A stretch of 64,000 bases of DNA from Hippophae tibetana (taxonomy: Eukaryota > Streptophyta > Magnoliopsida > Rosales > Elaeagnaceae), in contig CM072807.1 of NCBI GenBank assembly GCA_037013495.1, forward strand, positions 6,493,001 to 6,557,000. Direction: 5' to 3'. Shown piece by piece: positions 10,058-22,844 of the stretch; position 1 is the stretch's first letter; the number at the start of each line of letters is the position of its first letter. The notes below the pieces were generated by a model. The model had not been told where the DNA came from, searched no databases, and saw only the letters and a list, made by a program, of their open reading frames with translations. Made by a program: the position numbers and the translations under genes.

Positions 10058-13000
10058 TGTTGAATTAATGTTTATTTTTTAGTAAATCTTAAGCTAAATT
10101 AATTAACATATTTTTTTTCTTAATTATATTAACTATTTAATATAATAAACTAAAATTAAGTAGTCAAATCTTAATAAACTCTTAGATTGTTTAAATTAAT
10201 ACGAACTAATTGAATAAATATTGATTTTTTTTTTACTTTAATTAGGGATCATAAGAATTTTAATTGAATAATATATAAAGACCATTTTAGTTATGGTCTC
10301 TAATACACCATATCATAAATAAATTTCTCTTTTCCGCGTCTGAAAAAGAGACGACGTTTTCATTAAGAAACTAAGATGATTTGGTTGAGGAATATCACAA
10401 ACCACCCCTTTGTTTGTGTTTATCTACTCATAATCGATTGTTGTAGCATTTTCACAATAGTAAACAATCATTCTCAGTGGATCATAGTATCTCACTCGAA
10501 TCTATAAATCTTTAATAATCTGACATGATGTAGATCCTAAATTTTTTTGTATTTTGTTCTAAGATGTTTGTATTTAGAATATATTTATGGCTTTTAGTAT
10601 GATTTAATTCTAACAAGTGGTAACAAAGCGATCATCATTATCAGATTATTAGTATTTGTGAATATTCTATTCGTGTGGTGTTTGAATAAAATATTTACAT
10701 TTTAAATGAAATATTTTGAATTTTAAGATTTTATTTTTTTGATTTTGGGATTAAAGTATGTTTCTTGGATTTTCATATTTCATTGATTGATTTATTATTT
10801 ATTTTTTTAAGAAAAAATTGTCTGGGATCCGGATCTTCAATCTTGTTTATTATATCATGGTTTTATATTATTAATTTTTTAAAAGATTTGGTTATCTACC
10901 AGGCAGAACATTTAATTCTTTATTCATATAAAAAATACAATTTTTTATGTGGGAGTTATACTATTTTGTCTAATTAGTCTAGTATTTTAATTAAATTAAT
11001 TAACATAACATGTCAAAGTAACATTTGTTGTGAAGATTAATTTAATAAAAAATACATAGATGTTTGTGTGTAGTTATTTATGGGAACTGTGCTTGGTCTA
11101 AAAGAAGACACAATTTGGCCAAATAACAATGCACCTGCGATGATAAATGCATAATAATTATAAAGACATTTATTTATTTATTTTCATGTGAACAACAGTT
11201 AGTCCAAAGAAAAATTGTTGTTTGATAGAGATGAGACATCTCACATTAAAACTTAAGTCGCTTAAGTTGGACCTCTATGAAGACTTTCTCATGTACTTGG
11301 TTTTTGATCTTTCTTCCTGCATTTAAAGTGAGTTATAACACCCAGAAGGACAAATGGTCCCTCAATGAGCTTACAACTCACTCTGTGCAAGAAAAAGAGA
11401 GGCAACAATGGGATAAACTGAAAGTACTTACTTGGTATCAGTCTCTCAGAACAAGAAAAGAAAGAGAGTTATGGTTGTTACAGAGGATTCTTCTCAGCAT
11501 AAGAAACAAAAGAAACAAGATGAGGATTTTGCATGTTATTTCTACAAGAAGTCAGGACATATAAATAAGAAGTATTCCAAGTACATCGCTTGGCATGTAA
11601 AGAATTGTATGCTTCTAGCTTTAGTTTGTAGAAGTTAATTTAGCTTCTATACCTAAGGATACTTGGTGGGTAGATTCTAGTGCTACTATTCACATAAGTA
11701 TGTTTTTGTAGAGTTACCTATAGGGCCAACTGCCAAGTGATGCTAAAAGATTCATCTTTGTGGGCGACAATGATAAAGTTGTGGTGGAAGCTATAAGAAC
11801 TTTCAGATTATAATTGAAAACTGAATTTTATTTGGATTTGTTTGAGATATTTGTTGCATAATCTATCAGACGAAATTTAATTTCTATTTGTAATTTGGAC
11901 AAATAAGGATTTTCTTGTTCTCTTGAAAATAATAAAGTTAGTCTCTATCAAAATTCAAATTTTATTGGTTCTAGTTATTTAATTGATAATCTTTATATGC
12001 TTGATATTGTTAGTTTTTATAACGAAATACTACAAACAAGTTCACATGGTACCAAGTGATAATTCTTCCACCTTATACCATAAGCATTTAGATCATATCT
12101 CTAAGTAGAGAATTTAAAGGCTTGTGTTGAATTGAATTATTGAAGACTTAGGTTTGACAGACCTTTAAGTCTGTGTTGGGTGCATCAAGGGAAAACGAAT
12201 CGACATTACAAAATTAAGTACCAAAAGATCTATAGACATCTTAGAACTTACATATATTGATATATGTGGTCTATTCCCTATGGCTTCATGGATTCATGGA
12301 ATGGACAATAGTTTATTACATTTATAGACGATTACTCTCGGTATAGTTACATATATTTGATACATGAAAAGTCACAATCCCTTAACGTTTTCAAGTCTTT
12401 CTAAGCTAAAGTTGAAATTCAACTTGGAGAGAAAACTAAAGTTGTCAAATTGGACCGTCATGGTGTGTACTACAGGAGGTATAACAGATCAAGAGAACAA
12501 CATCTAAGACCCTTTGTAATTTTCCTTAATGAGTGTGGAATTATTTAGCAATACACCATCCCAAGCAAACCTAGCATGAGTAATGTTGTAGAATGACAAA
12601 ATCAAACTCTTAAGGATGTGGTAAGAAGTATGATTAATCATTCTTCCTTACTATAGTCACTTTGGAAAAAAGCTTTAAAGACCGCAGTGTACATCCTTAA
12701 TAGGGTACTGAGCAAAGTAGTTTCCAAAACCTCCCACGAGCTTTAGACAGGCAAGAAGTCAAGCATTAGGCATTTACATATTTGGGGTTGTCTAGATGAG
12801 GTACAACTTTATAGGCCACATGAAATAAAACTACACTCGATGAGGGTTAGTTGCTATTTCATTCGTTATGTTGAACATTATTAAGGCTACAAGTTTTACA
12901 ATCCCACAATAAGATCCTTCCTTGAAATAGAAAATGTGAGATTTTTTTAGGATATTGACTTTTGAAAGGGAAGAAAATATAAAGAATGTTATCTTTAAAG

Positions 13001-15640
13001 AAGACTAGGTTATTGAAAGTGATTAGATCTCTACCTATCATGGTTCAAGATACAATTCTAACACTAGATAACAATGTTTAGGTTCCTATTCCCAACATTG
13101 TTCCAGACTAAGACAATAATGATAGTTTTCCTTAAGCACCACCTATAGAACAAACTCAACAATCTCAAGAAGTGTCATTAAGGAGATCCTCTAGAGAGAT
13201 GGGAAGTGTGATTCTAGATAATTATATCGTCTTTCTCCAAGAACACGAGGATGGAGTTAAATTAACAAAGGATGATTCGATGAACTTCTGTGAAGCCATG
13301 CGTAGTTATAACTCTCAGAAGTGGATTCATGTCATGAAGGATGAGATAAGTCTATGAATGACAATGACGTTTGGAATTTCTTCAAGGTTCCTAAAGATGT
13401 GCAGCGCATTAGTTGTAAATGGATATTTACTCAGAAGATAGGCATACATTACAAAGAGACTTTCTCTTCAGTATCTTCAAAACACTCTTTTAGAATTGTA
13501 ATAGCACTAGTGGCTCATTTTGATTTAGAGCTGCATCAGATGGACGTCAAGGTTGTGTTTCTCAATGGACACATTGACGAAACGATTTATATAGTACAGT
13601 CAAAAAACTTTGTATCAAGAGATTTAAAGTCTATAGCTTGTAAGTTGAATAAATCCATATATGGTATAAAGTAGGCTTCTCGTTAATGGTATCACAAGTT
13701 TCATCAAGTTATCACCTCATATGGTTTTGAGGGAAATGTCACTAATAACGTGTATACCACAAGTTCAGTGAGACTAAATATATTTTTATGTATTATATGT
13801 CATGACATTATACTCGCTAGTAGCGATATAGGTTTATTGCATGAAACTAAGAAATTTTTTACGAAGAATTTTGAGATGAAAGATCTTGGTGATGCCTCTT
13901 TTATAGTAGGCATTCAGATACTAAGAGATTTTTCTTGAGGTATCCTTAAGTTGTCACAAGAGAGTTATATCGATAAGTTTCTGAGTAAATTTGGTGTAAT
14001 AGATAGTAAATTAGGAGACACGTCTATGGCTAAAAGAGACAAGTTTAGTCTCAAATAGAGCTCCAATAATGATATTGAAAGGAAAGAGATACAAACGATT
14101 CCCAATGCTTCAGTAGTAGGGAGTTTGATGTATGCTCAAATTTTCACTCATTCTAACATAGCATTTATAGTGGGAGTTTTGGAAAGATATTTAAGTGATC
14201 TAGGTATGCAACATTGGAAGGCAACCAAATGCATGATACGTTATTTAAGAAGAACAAAGACTACAAGCTCACTTATTAGAGATTAGACATTTTAGAGGTC
14301 CTCAGATTCTCTGACTTTAATTTTACAGGATGCCAAGATAACAAGCGTTCCATACTAAGCTATATCTTTACGTTGGGTGAAAGAGCTATCTCATGGAAGT
14401 CTGCTAAGCATACTCTTATAACTTCATCAACCATGGCTATGTGTGACAGATGACATTATCATGCAATTGAAGATTTATTGTGACAATAACTCGGTCGTGC
14501 TTTACTCCAGCAACAACAGAAGCTCAACGAAATCGAAGTTTATCAACATCAAATTTCTGATTGTTAAAGAAAAATTTCAAGATAGGTAGATTTTCATAGA
14601 ACATATAGGAATAGATTCTATGCTAGTAGACCTATTAAGGCTTAACACCTAAGGTTTTTCATGAGCACACTACTATATAGGTATTATTTATGATAATAAA
14701 TTAGTTTAATGAGAATCATTTTTTTTTACGTTAAGTGTGTTTTACTTTAAACGTTGGATTGTTTAGTTTTCTGTAGAATAAAATTGATGGTTTATGATTC
14801 TATTTATGAGCTTACTTATGTTTTCTATGTGCAATGTTCGCATTGCATTAAGGACTTTGGACTGATCTAACTAAAGAATAAAGAAGGACAAGTTATAAAT
14901 AGGCATTTCTGAGATCACATTGTATGTAATTTTCATGCTACTCATCCATATTTGATCTATATCATTGAGTATATTAGTATGGTGATCATTGTGGTATAGT
15001 CATGACTATATTGTGATAAAATCCACGGTGGTTTCGCTACTAATATATGAGATGGACCATATTGTTTAAAAACAACTCTAAGGATAGATAACATACACAT
15101 ACAGCGTAAGAAATTATTGATTCATGTATAATACTTTTTCCAAGTGAGAGATTGTTAGGAAATCATATTTCTTACACTAAATTAGGCAATTTATATTTTT
15201 TTTTCTTTAATTATATTAGTTATTTAATATAATGGGTTGAAATTAAGTAATCAAGTTTTGGTAAATTCTTAAATTTCTCAAATTAATACGGGCTAATTGA
15301 GTAGATATTAATTTTTTGTCTTAATTAAGAGATCATATGAATCCTAATTAAGCAATATAAATACCATTTCGGTTATTGTTCTCAATACACTAAATCATAA
15401 AATAATTTTTTTTCTCCCCATCTAGAAGAGAGACGAGGATCCCATTAAGAAACCAAGGCGATTTGGTTGAGGAAGATCATAAACTACCTTTTCGTTCGTG
15501 TTCATCCATTCGTGATCGATTTTCGTAGCATTTTCGCAACTATAGGTGATCGTTCTCAATAAATCTAGGTATTTTACTGGAATCTATAAATTTTTAATAA
15601 TCTGATATGACGTAGATTTTAATATGATTTAATTCTAACA
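10058..15640 (+). mobile_element. Ty1/copia LTR retrotransposon, full length but decayed
   Basis: LTRs at about 10058-10615 and 15153-15640 share TGTT starts, AATTCTAACA ends and a TATA-like region. A tRNA-Met-like primer site (TGGTAACAAAGCG, 10618-10630) follows the first LTR and a purine-rich tract (AAGTGAGAGA) precedes the second. The internal order is copia-type: gag zinc-knuckle remnant (about 11.5 kb), protease start (WWVDSS, about 11.67 kb), integrase with its pre-integrase motif (12.08-12.95 kb), reverse transcriptase (13.3-13.95 kb; HQMDVKVVFLNG) and RNase H (14.1-14.6 kb). Many breaks and clearly diverged LTRs mark an old fossil. I found no convincing target duplication. Confidence 0.9.
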
Positions 15641-16838
15641 TATTTAGCTATATATATTATTTTTATTCAACTTAAGAAAACCTTATACATAAAATAAAGA
15701 ATCGCAAGCAAAAATAATAATAATAAGTACGAGGCATATAAAAGTGAGATAATTTTTTTTGTTCATATGTTAAATATTTGAATTATATGATAAAAGAAAG
15801 GGAAGAAATAAATTGATATATATATATGAGTATTTTTTTAAGTTGTTATATATTCTTTAAATTAATTATAATTCATAAAATATGAAATTGGATAGGTATT
15901 AACATATAATAATTTAAAAAATATACACATATGTGTTTATGTATTCTATTTTTGACATTTTTTTCATTTTTAAACTTATGATATATTTTTTATACTTAGT
16001 GAACTTGTAATGCTCCACTCAAAAATTATTAAACTTTTATATACTTTTTTCATAATTAATATCATTATTTTATATTTTTCCACTAGCTTTAATTATTACA
16101 TTATTATTTAATGTTAATTTTCAAAAAAAAATATTAATTAAAGATTAATTATATTATTTTTATATTTTTATATTAAAATGTTATTTTAAATATAATATTT
16201 TAATAAAAAATTATTAAAATAATATATTTTTATTTTTAATTATTATTATTTTAAATAATATAATTAAATGTTATTATTTTTAATTTAAAAAACTAAATAG
16301 TATCAATAATTTAGTATAAAGACCCTTGCAATCCCGCTCGCTCTGAAGAAACTAATTAGTTGGTCTTTCTCGCTTTTACTAGAAAAGCTAGGTGGAATCA
16401 AATAGGCTAACCTCATTAAAATAATTGAATATAATTAGCTTTATTTTGGAGATTTTTAATTTTTCTTTAAGAAAATAAAACAAATTAGGATAGATGTGTG
16501 TATTATTTAGATTGTAACCTAAGGATAGATGTTTTTATCGAAAAATTGGTCCGAATTTAAACATATTTTTATGACAATTGTGAAACAAAGTACTGGACCA
16601 TGACTTAAGTTATTTTTACTTATTAATTTTTTATTTATTTTTATATTATTTTATTTATATAAGATTATATTTTTAGTTATTTTTAATTTTTTAATTAGTT
16701 ATAATTTGATTAATTATTTATTCATTTTTATCTATAACTAATTTTTTTTTATAAAAAATTAGAATTATTTTTTAAAATTTTAATGATAAAAAGCGAAAAA
16801 TATAATAATGTTGCAAATAGAGTTTGTCCACCAAAATA

Positions 16839-16879
<41 letters not shown>

Positions 16880-19114
16880 AGAGCATCCTCGATTGATGTA
16901 AGGAAATAGATTATTTTTATGTGTGTGGGTATTAGATTTCATATTAAAATAAAAAATAAACTCAACTAAACAAATGGGTCGTTGTTAAGTTGAGGTTAGT
17001 TATACACTAAATTAAAATAAAGGAAAGAAACAAATGTTATGGTGAAGATGTAAAGGACATGTATTATTCTAATTACAAGAAAAGGGTACAAAAAGCCAAA
17101 CAGATAAGCCCACTATGGAGATGTTTATTGTATGGTATAAAAAATCTTAATTATATAATTTTTATATAATTATATGTTTAATCGGAAAGTGAGATTATGT
17201 CATAAAATAAAAGTTATGTAAAAGTTTAATACTAATAATAAATATATACTAGAGTAAAGGATATACATGTTGTCATGGTCAAGCTACCACATTACATACC
17301 GTAGTAGGCTTCTCTCTTCGGATTTCTGTCCCCTTCTCTTGTAATTAGAATTATATATATCCATTGCAAAAATGTGAGGGAAAAAAATGTATAAAAGGTT
17401 GGGTCATTAATCCTGCTTCATATAAATACACTTAAATTAATGATTGAAATTATTTGTTAAAAATATTTTTCTATATTATTTATATAGGAAACAGTTATAT
17501 ATATATATATATATGAAATCGTGACATGTTATATATTAAATGTCATAAAAAAAGATATGTTATTTATTAATGGGGATAAATTTTAGAAAACAGTAGTGCA
17601 CCAATTCCATAGAAAACTAGAAGCATGTAAACAAATTCAAGGTAATCCTTCATGAACCACATTAATTAATATATGATAGGTATCTGCCCATCTCTCAAAA
17701 GAAATGCACCAAGAGATACTAGGCCATGTTGTTATTTAAACAATAATTATGGACATGCAAAAAGTGGCCCATATTGCTCAAAGAATTTAATGAAATATAC
17801 AATATTCTAAAAAAAAATTATATGAGCAATAATAACATTTGTTTGATTTAACCCAAATAAAATTTATTTGTTTAAATTTAAGATAAATCGGATACTTCCT
17901 ATCCTGTAAGTTTTATTAAATATTAAACATGTGATTTTATGTACATGTGAACATTTTCAGTTAAGTAGACTTGCACCTTTTCCTCCTAGTACATGTGAAC
18001 ATTGTCAAAGTTCAATGAGAATCAAATGTCTTTTATTATGAATAGTTAACTCAATAGACAAAGATACACATCGTCTTATAAAACCTATTATATTATTATG
18101 TTTAATCAATTTTACCTAACATACATTATATGACTCTATTGTGAATGTTTGGTGTGGTTAGGAGTTAAATGTGACAAAAGTTTTCAAGGACAACGTTTTC
18201 GTTGGGATAATTTGTTGGAGGGGATTAGTAAAAACTCTATTGTTTACGTACATGATTCAATAAAATTAGTAAATCACAAAAAATAAACTCTTAATCTTAT
18301 AACATTGAATGATATCATTCAATATTAAATGAGTTTAAATAATAATAATTTAATTTAAATAGTTTTTAATTAAACAATATTTAATATAAAATGAATTTTT
18401 AAACTATTTTTAATAAGAAAATGTATGGGCCAGATCTAAGAACATATTACTTTTGTTATTATAAGTTTTAAAAATACTATTTTTATTTTTCTTCTTAAAA
18501 TTTAAAGAAAAATGGGTTAGGCTTGAGAAAATATCAGTCGGGAATTGTTTATTTGGTAAGGGCACCTAAGTGTATTAACTTGGGATAAACAAAATGGACT
18601 TGTTAATTTCAAATACCGGTTATGTTAAGTTTAATTAGAGATATTAGATAAAGTAATGAAAATTAAGATATAAAATATAAACAAATGAATACAATTATAA
18701 CTACATAAAACTATTAATATAAAATATAAAGTGTACCATAATTTATATATTATGATTTATATATTATCTAATAATTAGACACTTATTATCTTTATCTCAA
18801 TATTTTACGGTTTTATAAAGTGTTCGTGTCTAATCCTTTTCCATGAGTTCATGTCCATGCAAGATGATAAACTACATCAATTGTGATTTGCTACAAAATT
18901 GTAACAACGATTATTTTCAATTTTTATATAATGCTTCGTAATTTGAACAAACAGGTAAAGTATGTCTAGTTACAAACACATTATACGTCACTTCAGTTAA
19001 CACGTACACCAAGTATAAACACAAGACACATAACTAACACAATAACATGAGTAACAATATAATATAACATAGTGAAGTACATATACTTTGTTTATTATTT
19101 CTGTGTCTCCAGCT
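15641..19114. other. AT-rich intergenic region with microsatellites
   Basis: About 3.5 kb without a recognisable gene. It contains a (CT)16 run at 16844-16875, an (AT) run at 17495-17514, and a short direct repeat GTACATGTGAACATT (about 17942 and 17990). Confidence 0.6.
16844..16875. repeat. (CT)n microsatellite
   Basis: Sixteen uninterrupted CT units in an AT-rich region. Confidence 0.97.
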
Positions 19115-19894
19115 CTACTTGTTTATGAAACCTCCAACTACAGCACCAATTATAGCAGTGGGATCTCCAAGAATTGCAGACACGATAACACGAACGGCAC
19201 CACCAGCAATTTGACAACACTTCCTCACCTTCCCTCCTTTTCCTCCATCGTGATGATTTTTTAGGGTACCCTTAAGATTAGGGATCCTAGTTTGCAATTC
19301 CCTTACCTTATTTTTATCCACATTTAAGTACATCACTTGCCAACTCTCTACAAGCATATCCTTCACACATGACACATGTAGATTGTATGCCCTACATTCG
19401 GATCGATAAGACCAACCTAGTCCTTTGCCCCCGCAATGATGACAAGCATCACAGATCTTGTAACATAAGTAGAGATTGTGTTCTCCATCATCTAGGACTT
19501 GTGGAAGATTAGCACAACAAGGGTGTAAATCAAAATCACATCTTTTGCAATGGTACACAAAACCAAGAACTTCTTTTCTACAAGCATCACATAGTCTTCT
19601 AGTTTCACCCGGGGGTCTGTAGTGTAATTTGAAATCACATTTTTTGTAGAAGGGATGTGTAATGTTTGGAGAAGCCATAGCACATACCTTATGCAAATCA
19701 AATTCACATTTAAGGCACTTGTATTTAAGGCCTATGCCAGCTTCTTTGCACCCATCACAACAAAATGGGGTTTCTGTGTATTCAAGCTTTAACTTGTGTT
19801 GTAGGTGGATAGGATGATAGCTTTTGTCATTTTTCATGGTTAGTTTTTTATGTTCTATATCTATGAATTTGGAAGTTTGGAAGCAACAAGACAT
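19115..19894 (-). CDS. DC1-domain (Cys/His-rich C1) protein
   Basis: Single exon, 259 residues. It has three DC1 zinc-binding modules: about 27-71 (HPIHLQHKLKL, CDGC, KCEFDLHKVC), 80-127 (HYRPPGETRRLCDAC, CDFDLHPCC) and 136-176 (ICDACHHCGGKGLGWSY...NLHVSC). DC1 modules resemble phorbol-ester C1 domains, bind two zinc ions, and occur in large plant-specific families tied to stress and hormone signalling; biochemical roles are mostly unknown. The carboxyl end after residue 224 departs from the family core: a basic KCC segment and a hydrophobic glycine/alanine tail (VIVSAILGDPTAIIGAVVGGF) that could anchor in a membrane or pack as a helix. The first Met is used; Met20 is an alternative. The gene looks intact. 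Confidence 0.88.
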   Translation of the reverse strand: MSCCFQTSKFIDIEHKKLTMKNDKSYHPIHLQHKLKLEYTETPFCCDGCKEAGIGLKYKCLKCEFDLHKVCAMASPNITHPFYKKCDFKLHYRPPGETRRLCDACRKEVLGFVYHCKRCDFDLHPCCANLPQVLDDGEHNLYLCYKICDACHHCGGKGLGWSYRSECRAYNLHVSCVKDMLVESWQVMYLNVDKNKVRELQTRIPNLKGTLKNHHDGGKGGKVRKCCQIAGGAVRVIVSAILGDPTAIIGAVVGGFINK

Positions 19895-22844
19895 GTTTTT
19901 ATAAGGAGGTCATATGATCTGTTTGGTTTGTTCTTTGAATATTTAAAAAGACTTGTTAACAATCTTTTGGAAGATACTTTGCTTATATTTCACAAGTAGA
20001 GAATAACTTGGTTTTCTTTTTTTATGCGATTATTAAGGTCAAGAAGGTTGAGTGAAAGATAAAGAAAAATATAGCCCATGGAATCTCATTCTCATGCCAT
20101 GAGAAGGATGTTGGTTTACTTTATTATATGGCAATTTCACTTTGATAATAGCATGAGATTTGCTTACTAATATCGTCCACATATTATAAAATGCCCATGA
20201 ATCGCTCACTTATTGTATCCTACACGGACGAGATTAGTAAGATAATCATGTGTTATTAACTATAATAAAACCTAAGTGAAACATTTTAAAAAGTTTGAGG
20301 ACCTTGAAGTAACGTTTTATAATGAGATCAACATTTAATACAATTCTAAATACACTTGAATCAAAATTTCAGTTAATTATAATCCAATTTGATGCAACTG
20401 CCTCTATTTTCAATTTTTCATTCTCATAATTTCATAAGGATTATCCAACTTAGGTGACAAAAAAGAAGATAAAACTAACCAGATATACTTTGTTTTTATT
20501 TTATTTTTTCCAATTTCTGAGGGCATCACGAAATGTAAAGCAGCCATTACTTTTAACTAATTTTGGCTTTCACTCTTTCAACATAGGCTATAGAAGAACA
20601 AAGGCAAAAATGTAGACTCTCAGATTCCTCTGGTCCCAACAACTAGATGCTTTTAGGTAACTTGGTTTTTATTCTTCTTTTTATAACAGATTATAGATAA
20701 AGAAAATCAAAGCCTGCAGGAGAAAAAAGAAGTAGGTTGGATTTTCTGGAATAATTGGTTCTTTAATCAGTTTAAGCAAAAGGAGAGCCAAGTGTCACAT
20801 CTACTTGTACAACCGCTAGAATGTCCTAACCTAATCCATGTGTTTGAATTTTACAGACAAGTTAAAAATGTAATGTGCCTATGGTCACATAATTGAGTAA
20901 TTCTATTGGTGTAGTGTGGCAGCAATCATATTAGCATGTTACTTTTCTATTGGTTTTCAAACACTAATCCCGCTGTTAAATTTTGAGATTCCAAAAATTT
21001 ATATAACATTTAGTATATTTTTGAACAAGATAACATAAATGAATGTCTAACAGGCATATATAGGCTTTGTTGACGTAATATTAAATGTAATATAATATTT
21101 TTATTCTCCTATTTGTAAAACTTGAACCCCTTTTTGGTGGGGAATGTGGAAGCAGACAGTAAAAATATATCCACTGCATTATTTCTTGTTACTATTTTTT
21201 TCTTCTACAAGCCAACCAATCTTTTTTTTCTTTTACTTTTAATTTTCTACTACACTTATTTTTCTCTCTTTTTCTTTAATTTTATTCGCTTGACCCCTTT
21301 ACAGTTGTTTAAAGACTGTAGGAGAGCTTTAGTCGTCTTGACAACAAGAACATTACACAACCAAGATTATGCAAGAGTTTGCTCCAAATACTCTGCCTTT
21401 TAAGTATGGCATCAAGAGGACGAAGATCATCATCATCTTTACGATATTTAGTTATTGACCGTAATCAAACTAAAAATAGAAAATATCCCTTATCCAGTAG
21501 TCAACAATAGTGCATACCTGTAACCATTACTGCCTTGGAAATATAAGATCATTAATTCTTTGCCAACCTTCCAGAACATATTTATGCAGAATCTGATATC
21601 CATGGCACAGCTATTAGTTCTCAATTTTAAAGCATTAACAGTGTTCAAAGATGAGTGTTTTAAAGATTTTGAGAAAAGTAGTTTTACATGCCTACTTCAT
21701 TCTTAAAATAATTATTAAAATGACACTCTAAATTGTTATAAATTTCATGTAAAATACGATCTAAATTACTCTAGTAATTTTAACCAAACCATTTCTATTT
21801 ACGCCTTTTATAAAATAAGCACATCAAAACAAGGCCAAAACAACAAACTAAAGGCATGACACATCTTCAAACCAGTTAGCAAACCTATATTTAACCAGTA
21901 AAATTTACGTGACAGAGGGAGGAACGAAAATCTGATCTGCATTGTTGCAAACCATATAAACAGACTCCCTATTATTACAACACACTTCATTCAGCCGAAT
22001 TTGCAATGGTATATGGTAGGAGTATGACCTATAAATTCCAGGACGATTCTCATACATTTGAGCAAAAGATGATTGCTATATGTTTGTGCAAAAAGATGAT
22101 TCTGCTATAGATTTTGTTAGAAAACTTTTTTAGAAGCCTTTTAGCATCTGAATAAACCTACCACTAAGACCATCACTCGCTGGCAATTAAGTATATAATG
22201 AAGCCAACTTAACCATGTAACAATCCAAACTGCCAGTCCACTGTGCCCGTCGACCTTGGAGTTAATTCTCACATATGCCTTCATTTAAATATGTTAGGAT
22301 ATCCTCCTCCTGCAAGAGAATGGTCACAAGCTAAGAGATCACAGCACAGCACAAGTCAATAAGTAATATACAAAAACTAAAAGAATACTGAAACGAAAAT
22401 AATAATTCACACATATACAGAGAGAGAAGCTGTGCGCTTGAACCCATAAGAATAGTCATGCATGAGCGTGGGGCGCCACAGTCAATCAAGCAGGAAAGAA
22501 CGTACAGATGAGATGTTAGACCTTCAGTTTGCCAAATCTGCAACTGAAACAATGATTCACAGCATGGAATTTGCATCATTCTGCAAGAGTAAATCGTTAA
22601 TCATTTGCAATTGTTCCCACAAGATGATAACAATGAAATGTCACTAAACACATCAGACACAAGGGTATCCCATCTACGTAGAGTTTAGAAATTGGAACAG
22701 TAATCTTGTAACAGTAATCTAGAGTAAATACACTGTGCAAGGAAAGGGAGCAATTGATGCAGACTTCCAATTTGTATGTGACAAAATAACCTCCCGCGAA
22801 TAGGATTGTGAGAGTATAATGAAGAAAATACAAGAATTTAAAGA
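19895..22844. other. Intergenic region between DC1 gene and FRS5-like pseudogene
   Basis: It should hold the DC1 promoter just above 19894. Short open stretches (for example 21122-21403 and 22331-22579) have no recognisable domain. Nothing else is supported. Confidence 0.5.

Noticed and set aside
10053-15645. Target duplication of the copia element
   Set aside because: The bases outside the two LTRs (ATATG and TATTT) do not match, so no duplication is claimed.
21122-21403. Plus-strand frame of 93 residues
   Set aside because: Hydrophobic Phe/Leu-rich run from a T-rich tract; no recognisable family and a weak start context.
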